Source: Rhodanobacter sp. LX-99 (lineage in GTDB: Bacteria > Pseudomonadota > Gammaproteobacteria > Xanthomonadales > Rhodanobacteraceae). Taken from it: a stretch of DNA of 64,000 bases. The stretch is from contig NZ_JAHFVL010000001.1 in the NCBI RefSeq assembly GCF_018599185.1, positions 434,001-498,000 of the forward strand. The letters are read 5' to 3'. Position 1 is the stretch's first letter. The number at the start of each line of letters is the position of its first letter. Positions 58,080 to 64,000 of this stretch are shown here, one piece after another. The translations under genes were made by a program, and so were the position numbers. The notes beneath the pieces were generated by a model. That model was not told the DNA's origin, searched no databases, and saw only the letters and a program-made list of their open reading frames with translations.

Positions 58080-58456
58080 TACACCCCTCCTTGCAAGACG
58101 TTATCGACGGAATCGCGGGTGGCGTTCCATGCGGCGACCCATGCGCGCAATGCCTCGCGCCCCGGTTTGGTGATGCGGTAATAGCGGCGCGGCGGCCCGC
58201 TGACGGAAGGCTCGACCTCACTGGCGAGCAGGCCGGCCGCCTCCAGGCTGCGCAGCACCGGATACAGCGCGCTCTGCTTGCCGGCCAGCACGCCCTCGCC
58301 CACTTCTTCCAGCCGCTTGGCGATCTGGTAGCCGTACATCGGCTGGCGCGATTGTCCCAGCACGGCCAGCAGCACCAGCGACACGGTGCCGCTGGACAGC
58401 TCCTTCTGGAACTTCTTCAACTGGCTGACGCTGTCGTCCACGTCGCTCACCCGCAC
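58079..58456 (-). CDS. PadR-family transcriptional regulator
   Basis: A 125-residue winged-helix regulator. The PadR fold shows in GTVSLVLLAVLGQSRQPMYGYQIAKRLEE and KQSALYPVLRSLEAAGLL, with PPRRYYRITKPGREAL in the wing and a helical dimerisation tail. The start is a GTG at 58456, with another GTG at 58450; there is no strong ribosome-binding site. It heads the operon with the DUF1700 membrane protein and probably represses it. Confidence 0.88.
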   Translation of the reverse strand: MRVSDVDDSVSQLKKFQKELSSGTVSLVLLAVLGQSRQPMYGYQIAKRLEEVGEGVLAGKQSALYPVLRSLEAAGLLASEVEPSVSGPPRRYYRITKPGREALRAWVAAWNATRDSVDNVLQGGV

Positions 58457-58466
58457 TGCCGCTTAG

Positions 58467-58499
58467 ACTTGAGTAAACCATAGTGCGAACTTGACACTA
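58467..58499. promoter_or_regulatory. Candidate PadR operator
   Basis: Two direct ACTTGA repeats, 22 bp apart (58467-58472 and 58489-58494), and an overlapping inverted repeat TAGTG...CACTA (58481-58499) lie just upstream of the PadR start. Such sites often allow PadR proteins to repress their own operon. The actual promoter is not certain. Confidence 0.4.
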
Positions 58500-58547
58500 G
58501 TGCATGGGCCTGAAGTCATGCTTCGGCCGTCCTGGCATACTGGGCAT

Positions 58548-58612
58548 GAAACCAATGTGTGTACACGTTGTACAAACATTGGTTTCAGGAGGTGTGTACA
58601 GACATTGGTTTC
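58548..58612. repeat. Cluster of three 18-bp repeats
   Basis: GAAACCAATGTNTGTACA occurs three times in 65 bp: once on the plus strand (58548-58565) and twice on the minus strand (58569-58586, 58595-58612), with spacers of 3 and 8 bp. The first two form an inverted pair, the last two are direct. Multiple short repeats like this are found at the ends of IS21-family elements, but no transposase gene is here. It lies downstream of the reverse transcriptase. Confidence 0.7.
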
Positions 58613-58786
58613 CGCTGGCCAAGCTGACAATGAGATTTAGCGTCGCCGGGATAACTATGCAGGCCTCTGCGGAGCAATTGCCATCGACGATCAGCTGGCC
58701 TTGCGGGCGGCCAGTTCAGCTGGAACGACCGCAGTCGACCGTTTCAGTCGTTCAACAGATCTAACTTGAGACAATTGCCAACCAGA
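58613..58786. other. Gene-free stretch downstream of the reverse transcriptase
   Basis: No coding frame is convincing in this 174-bp stretch between the repeats and the reverse-transcriptase stop codon. It may be the rest of an insertion-sequence end or the 3' part of the reverse-transcriptase transcript. No terminator is visible. Confidence 0.3.
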
Positions 58787-59749
58787 CTATTGGTTGAGGT
58801 CCAAGCCCACTCGAAGCATCGTAAGCCTAGCCCTGAGAGCTGCTCCCTCCACCGGGTGCAACTGGGACAAGCGCCCTACGCGCCCTGAGACTCGATTGAT
58901 CTCAGATTTCAAGCTCACTGGATCAGTCGAATTCCTACTGAGCACTTCGAGCTGATGCACGGCGGCGCGTATGTTCTGCCGCTCTCTTGTCATCAGCGCA
59001 GGGCGCGCGTTGATCATGAGCTTAGTGGTCAACATGGGACCGTTTCCACGTCGGATCTCGTGCTTTGATCTTTTGGCCTGGAAGCCCTTCGAAGCCATAA
59101 GCCCATAGACTTCAGCAATGCAACAGCCGATCTTCTCGTTATTGAGCTGCTCTTTGCATGAAAATGTCACGTCATCAACATAGCGGGAATACGTGATCCC
59201 TCTATCTCGTAGGCTCTCGTACAACCGCCACTCTCGATCCCAAAACGCGAGATTTGCTAGATACGAACTAGTGATTGCACCCTGAGGCAGGGCACCATCT
59301 TTTATGGTCAACATTGTCAGCAGCTGTGCCACTTCTGGCGCAAACCGGAAAAAGCTCACCCATATTGAGTAAACAACCTTCGCGTCCGTACTCGGGAAGA
59401 AGTTTTTGATGTCCTCGGTTACAACGACAGCAGCGCCTGCATGCAAAGCCGCATTTCTTCGCGCATCACGCCCCTTTAGGCTACCCGTAAGGTAATCGGG
59501 AAACACGACTCTCTGGAAGAACTGCGTCTGTATCCGTCGGTGTACACTTTTGAGCAAAGGAAGCGCATCGAACGTCCGCCGAATGCTGCCATCAGCCTTG
59601 ATGATCGGCTTGGCGTCCCGATACAGGCCGTTAGCTGCATCAGTAATTCGCTGCAGCTCGACAACTGACACTCCAAGCGATCGGCTTAGACTCGCCAGAG
59701 ATCGGACCGGGCTGAAAGTGTATTTAGGCTGGGTTGCCTTGGGGCTCAT
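58787..59749 (-). CDS. Retron-type reverse transcriptase
   Basis: A 320-residue RNA-directed DNA polymerase. The retron hallmark NAxxH is NAALH at 99-103, next to EDIKNFFPS (catalytic aspartate at 113). PQGAITSSYLANL is motif B-like and YVDD at 190-193 holds the catalytic aspartates. At the place of the retron VTG motif the sequence reads TTK, followed by a normal MINARPALMTRERQNIRAAVHQL. It uses many codons rare in the flanks and the local G+C is lower, which suggests transfer. The start overlaps the Xre gene by 26 bases. Confidence 0.85.
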   Translation of the reverse strand: MSPKATQPKYTFSPVRSLASLSRSLGVSVVELQRITDAANGLYRDAKPIIKADGSIRRTFDALPLLKSVHRRIQTQFFQRVVFPDYLTGSLKGRDARRNAALHAGAAVVVTEDIKNFFPSTDAKVVYSIWVSFFRFAPEVAQLLTMLTIKDGALPQGAITSSYLANLAFWDREWRLYESLRDRGITYSRYVDDVTFSCKEQLNNEKIGCCIAEVYGLMASKGFQAKRSKHEIRRGNGPMLTTKLMINARPALMTRERQNIRAAVHQLEVLSRNSTDPVSLKSEINRVSGRVGRLSQLHPVEGAALRARLTMLRVGLDLNQ

Positions 59750-60020
59750 TGAGCAAATTCAACGCAGTCATAGCCAACCTACCGGCAAGATCCTTGTCGA
59801 TACCCGAAAGCTCTCCTCTGTCCGCTCCTAAAAAGAACAAGATCTCCAGCGGCACCCTTAAACCGGCGGCAATTTTTCGCACGGTAGAGAGCGTGGGATC
59901 TCGCTTCGAGTTTTCAAGCATTGACAGGTAGGAAACCGAACAACCCGCCAGCTTAGCCAGATCGGCTTGACTAAGTTGACGCCTTGTACGGCACATTTGA
60001 ATGGCGCCGCCAATGTTCAT
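59724..60020 (-). CDS. Xre-family (Cro/CI-type) regulator in the retron operon
   Basis: A 98-residue DNA-binding protein: the HTH domain lies at about 4-60 (TRRQLSQADLAKLAGCSVSYLSMLE and the recognition helix), with a C-terminal part that ends ALNLLNEPQGNPA. ATG 60020 has a GGAG site; a TTG four codons upstream is less likely. It precedes and overlaps the reverse transcriptase, so it belongs to the retron. It could be the retron effector or its repressor, possibly binding the palindrome at the operon promoter. Confidence 0.82.
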   Translation of the reverse strand: MNIGGAIQMCRTRRQLSQADLAKLAGCSVSYLSMLENSKRDPTLSTVRKIAAGLRVPLEILFFLGADRGELSGIDKDLAGRLAMTALNLLNEPQGNPA

Positions 60021-60071
60021 AAGTGTCTCCAAAACATGAAAGGCTTGCTGCGTCTGTCGTCGTCATCTCCA

Positions 60072-60305
60072 TCAGTTCATCAGATCAGTGATGTTCGTCA
60101 CCAGCCGTATCACTTTACCGATCAGTTCCAGCACACGATCACCCCAATACAATGCGGAAAGAGGTTTCGAGCGGGTTCCGTCCTGCTCTAGTGCTGCAAC
60201 TACTGCTTCGATTTCTTCAATAACGCTAGTGTCGAGTTGGCCTTGATAAGCATCGCGCAGCTGCTTGAGCAAACGGATGCTGCTTTCTTTGGTATGGCTA
60301 TCCAT
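60072..60305 (-). CDS. Small protein, first gene of the retron operon
   Basis: A 77-residue helical protein (MDSHTKESSIRLLKQLRDAY...). The ATG at 60305 follows a strong AAGGAG site. An acidic middle (about 25-40) and an amphipathic C-terminal helix (GDRVLELIGKVIRLVTNITDL) are visible. It lies 51 bp before the Xre gene in the same transcript. No family is recognised. A toxin, effector or accessory factor of the retron are the plausible roles, all inferred from position. Confidence 0.65.
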   Translation of the reverse strand: MDSHTKESSIRLLKQLRDAYQGQLDTSVIEEIEAVVAALEQDGTRSKPLSALYWGDRVLELIGKVIRLVTNITDLMN

Positions 60306-60454
60306 ATGGATAACTCCTTCGCCGGGCAACATTACCCGCCGTCAGTAGCAATGAGCCGGAAGGAGCCAACCCGACACCACAAGCCAATCACCATTCCGAC
60401 GCTCCGGACCACGCCGTCACAACAAGCCCATGCCTGCTGCATACGTGATCCTTC

Positions 60455-60632
60455 GCACGGTGTGCCGAGGGCCTGATGTACGAGGGAGCCCGACACACGT
60501 GCTGCGACATAGCTTCACCAATGGATCGTGAAGCGCCCCGTTCAACTGGGGCCGACTAGCTAGCTCTTTGCTATCGAAAAAGAAGTGGAACCAATTACCA
60601 AATACAGCTCAACCGAGCGGTAACACTCGGCC
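60455..60632 (-). ncRNA. Predicted retron msr-msd RNA (leader of the retron operon)
   Basis: From a promoter at 60640-60668, transcription would give a leader of about 330 nt before the 77-residue gene. Near its 5' end three short stem-loops follow in order on the minus strand: 60613-60630 (CCGAG stem, 8-nt loop), 60535-60552 (GCCCC stem, 8-nt loop) and 60512-60534 (7-bp stem, 9-nt loop). A long imperfect hairpin of 48 nt (60455-60502) comes next. Such a series of short hairpins and then one long hairpin is the layout of a retron msr-msd. The flanking a1/a2 pairing was not found with certainty. Confidence 0.5.
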
Positions 60633-60639
60633 TGGAACC

Positions 60640-60689
60640 AAGATAGTCGCGAGAAAAGCCGTTGTCAATAAAATTCACTCACAGTGAAT
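60640..60689 (-). promoter_or_regulatory. Retron operon promoter with adjacent palindrome
   Basis: On the minus strand TTGACA (60663-60668) and TATCTT (60640-60645) are exactly 17 bp apart, the best promoter seen in this region. Four bases upstream of the -35 box is the perfect palindrome ATTCACTCACAGTGAAT (60673-60689), a likely binding site for the Xre protein or another regulator. Confidence 0.65.
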
Positions 60690-60871
60690 ATTTGCCGCAA
60701 CCGGGAACTTCTTCCAATCTGCCTGCCGGCTATGTCCAGTGTCATGGAAGGTGGGGCTGAGTACCTAAATTTGGCCGAAAGCCTACGCTTAGCACTCTTC
60801 TGCCCGGAGACTGCACATGGCCCTCGCGATGAGTCTGGCTCACGACGTCCCCCGACGCCCCCCACCTTTGA

Positions 60872-61087
60872 GTAGCACCCTGTTTTGGAGGCCAACCACC
60901 CCAAACTCGTGTGCAGTTCTGGCTTCCGAAGTTAGAGCGCAATCGTGTACGTGATCGGGGACAAGCGAAGGAACTCAAGTCACTAGGATGGCGTGTGCTG
61001 ACAATCTGGGAATGCGAAACTAAGGACGAGGTGAGATTGATGGATCGATTAGCACGGTGGTTCGGAGTGCCAAGAATCGATAAATAG
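60872..61087 (+). pseudogene. vsr: 5'-truncated vsr (very short patch repair endonuclease) remnant
   Basis: The frame ending at the TAG at 61085-61087 reads PPQTRVQFWLPKLERN, then RDRGQAKELKSLGWRVLTIWE, the conserved C-terminal part of Vsr mismatch endonucleases. An in-frame TGA lies at 60869-60871 and the N-terminal half, with the catalytic aspartate, is missing. No start codon with a ribosome-binding site precedes it. Vsr normally sits beside a Dcm-type cytosine methyltransferase; none is here, so this is a leftover of a restriction-modification island. Confidence 0.75.
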
Positions 61088-61540
61088 TTTTCCTATTTAG
61101 GTATCTGACGCAACGATATGTCGTACGAAAACAATCTTCGCCAATGCCGTACCGCTCGCTTATGTCAGGCAAAGCGTCTGTTTTCAATGAACCAATCCAT
61201 GGCTTCGCGAACCGGCATCTCCGCCTCGTACTTATCGATTTGGGCAGGCGCCTGGGTCTTCAGCATGATCAACACGCTCCGAATAAGCCACTGATTCGGC
61301 GGCGGGCGCACATACTCTGTGCTATGGCGACAAGCAGAGTGCGTGCATGACCCGGTCCTGTCACACAGACTTGGGCATTCAAAACAGCACACACTTTGGC
61401 ACTATTCCCAATACCGAGCGGTGCCGACGCCCGAAGGCCGGCAGATGCGTGCGATCATCCTGCGTGTCCTTGCCGGAACGACATGACAGAACCCGGCGTA
61501 TCTTTCCTTGCCGGTCACGCGACTCTCGGGCGCTTTCAGC
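61088..61540. other. Gene-poor gap after the vsr remnant
   Basis: No clear gene lies here. A minus-strand frame ending at 61165 has a protein-like C-terminus (AEMPVREAMDWFIENRRFA), but its upstream part is rich in cysteine and shows no ribosome-binding site, so it was not called as a gene. Base composition moves back towards the high-GC average. Confidence 0.3.
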
Positions 61541-62641
61541 ATGAACCTTCGAAATACTGCCGCAGCCGTCATCCTGATCCTGGGATTTTCCCTGGTCGGC
61601 TGGCGAACATCGGCGCGGGTGCCCGCCGTGGAGATGCATGTCGGAAACCCGCTTCGTCTGGCCAAGGTGACGGGGCAGCAGCGCCTGGTGTACGAACTCC
61701 ATGTCACCAACATGTCCGATGCGCCTGTGACGCTCACCGCACTCGATACCGTGGACGCCGGCGGGAAGTCCTTCCTGCATTTGGACCATGAGGCGCTGAG
61801 CAAGCACACCGATATGGGAGGGAAAAGCGTCCTGGCGGGACGTGCGCACGCCGTGGTGTATCTGACCGTCGATTTCGGTGCCATAGCACCGACGGCCATC
61901 CAGCACCGGGTTACCGTGAAACAGGGCGACGCGCAGTCTGTCATCGTGGGCCCTCGCGAGCCAGTCCTGTCGATCAAGCCCCCCGTGCTCGCAGCACCAC
62001 TCAGGGGCGGGCCCTGGGTCGCGGTATACAGCGATGAATGGCCCCGCGGGCATCGTCGCGTCTTCTACGAAACGGACGGACATGCCCGGCTGCCTGGCCG
62101 CTTCGCGATCGACTGGATGAAGGTCGATGCGCAGGGAAGGACGCTGAGGAATGCTTCCGGCCTAGCTTCCAGCTCGCTTTCCTATGGTGCCGAAGTGCTG
62201 GCCGTCGCCGACGCCCGCGTGGCCGCAGCACGGGACGGCATCACGGAGGCTGCAAGGATCTCCGACAACCATGCCCACCCGCACCCGGATGCCGCGGGGA
62301 ACTACATTTCATTGGCGCTCGAAGGCGGGCAATTCGCCACCTACGAGCATCTCCGCCCGGGGAGCCTGAAAGTCGCCAGGGGAGACCATGTCAGCGCAGG
62401 ACAAGTCCTCGCCGAGGTCGGATTCACCGGCGATTCGACCGAACCCCACCTGCACTTCCATGTGTCGGATTCGCCCAGTCCGCTGCAAGGCGAAGGCATG
62501 CCCTACTCCCTGAGTCGCGTCCTCCTGCTCGGGCGCTTCGAGGATTGGAATGACCTGGGATCGCGGCGATGGCGGGATTTCCCGCCGCGCGTCGTCGACC
62601 GCGAATTCCCCCAGGGAGGCGACGTGGTCGATTTCAAATGA
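61541..62641 (+). CDS. M23-family metallopeptidase
   Basis: An exported peptidase of 366 residues, probably acting on peptidoglycan peptides. A signal or anchor helix covers about residues 6-22. An immunoglobulin-like region (about 25-140) precedes the M23 domain, which has the zinc-binding and catalytic motif EPHLHFHV (HLHFH) and the expected ATYEHLRPGSL. The first zinc ligand histidine is probably in DGHARLPGRFAIDW. It is monocistronic with a converging UvrA-family gene downstream. Confidence 0.82.
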   Translation: MNLRNTAAAVILILGFSLVGWRTSARVPAVEMHVGNPLRLAKVTGQQRLVYELHVTNMSDAPVTLTALDTVDAGGKSFLHLDHEALSKHTDMGGKSVLAGRAHAVVYLTVDFGAIAPTAIQHRVTVKQGDAQSVIVGPREPVLSIKPPVLAAPLRGGPWVAVYSDEWPRGHRRVFYETDGHARLPGRFAIDWMKVDAQGRTLRNASGLASSSLSYGAEVLAVADARVAAARDGITEAARISDNHAHPHPDAAGNYISLALEGGQFATYEHLRPGSLKVARGDHVSAGQVLAEVGFTGDSTEPHLHFHVSDSPSPLQGEGMPYSLSRVLLLGRFEDWNDLGSRRWRDFPPRVVDREFPQGGDVVDFK

Positions 62642-62731
62642 CCTCGCCGGAAACCCGCCGTCGAACCCACCGGACCCGGCAAACGCCGTCGACCATCTCG
62701 TGGCCGTGATGATCCCTCACTGTCGCGAGGA

Positions 62732-64000
<1,269 letters not shown>

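Noticed and set aside
60684..60875. A plus-strand frame just before the vsr remnant
   Set aside because: No start signal and no family resemblance; it reads through the promoter region of the retron.
61165..61392. A minus-strand frame of 75 codons in the gap after vsr
   Set aside because: The C-terminus looks protein-like, but the rest is cysteine-rich, with no ribosome-binding site; not enough to call a gene.

Overview
This is a high-GC chromosomal window (mostly about two thirds G+C by eye) from a gammaproteobacterium, most likely of the Xanthomonadales (Rhodanobacteraceae/Xanthomonadaceae type, for example a Rhodanobacter or Dyella relative). This rests on gene content and order. A TrpR-like YerC regulator heads a his operon carrying the fused HisB and HisIE. 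The block asd-fimV-truA-trpF-...-trpB-trpA-accD is typical of gammaproteobacteria. There is an orphan RnfB next to nth, and the small ribosomal protein bTHX. Genes are tightly packed, often joined by ATGA or GTGA stop-start overlaps.

Layout. 1-8 kb: a gene end cut by the window edge, a Nudix hydrolase, two tandem amino-acid permeases, an AT-rich gene-free island, a HiPIP, the methionine-salvage operon mtnB-mtnD-mtnC and a secreted caspase-fold (C13) peptidase. 7.8-15.5 kb: the complete his operon on the minus strand, yerC-hisG-D-C-B-H-A-F-IE, interrupted only before hisIE by a repeat pair. 15.7-20.2 kb: bTHX, a zinc module (Zur, MerC-like protein, CDF exporter, with a Zur-type box), gltX and a DUF4399 protein. 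20.4-22.3 kb: a glycosyltransferase, a PAP2 phosphatase and a duplicated DnaA-box-like element. 22.4-36 kb: accD, trpA, trpB, a JmjC-like cupin, trpF, truA, fimV, asd, a hydroxyacid dehydrogenase, aroC, a GNAT protein, prmB and psd. 36.4-58.5 kb: housekeeping and envelope genes (lytic transglycosylase, HerA-like ATPase, greB, rimO, dcd, apbC, metG, rsxB, nth) and a PadR/DUF1700 module.

58.5-61.5 kb is clearly different: lower G+C, loose packing and foreign gene content. It holds a reverse transcriptase with the retron-type NAxxH motif and a YVDD active site, an overlapping Xre regulator and a 77-residue upstream protein. These follow one strong promoter and a leader of about 330 nt that folds into three short 8-9-nt-loop hairpins and one long hairpin. 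This looks like a retron with its msr-msd RNA at the front of the operon. A cluster of three 18-bp repeats and a 5'-truncated vsr remnant flank it, which suggests a mobile or defence-island insertion. The window ends with an M23 peptidase and the C-terminal half of a UvrA-family protein.

Many start sites were moved from the longest open frame to the start supported by a signal peptide, a ribosome-binding site or an overlap with the preceding gene. No tRNA, rRNA or CRISPR array was recognised.
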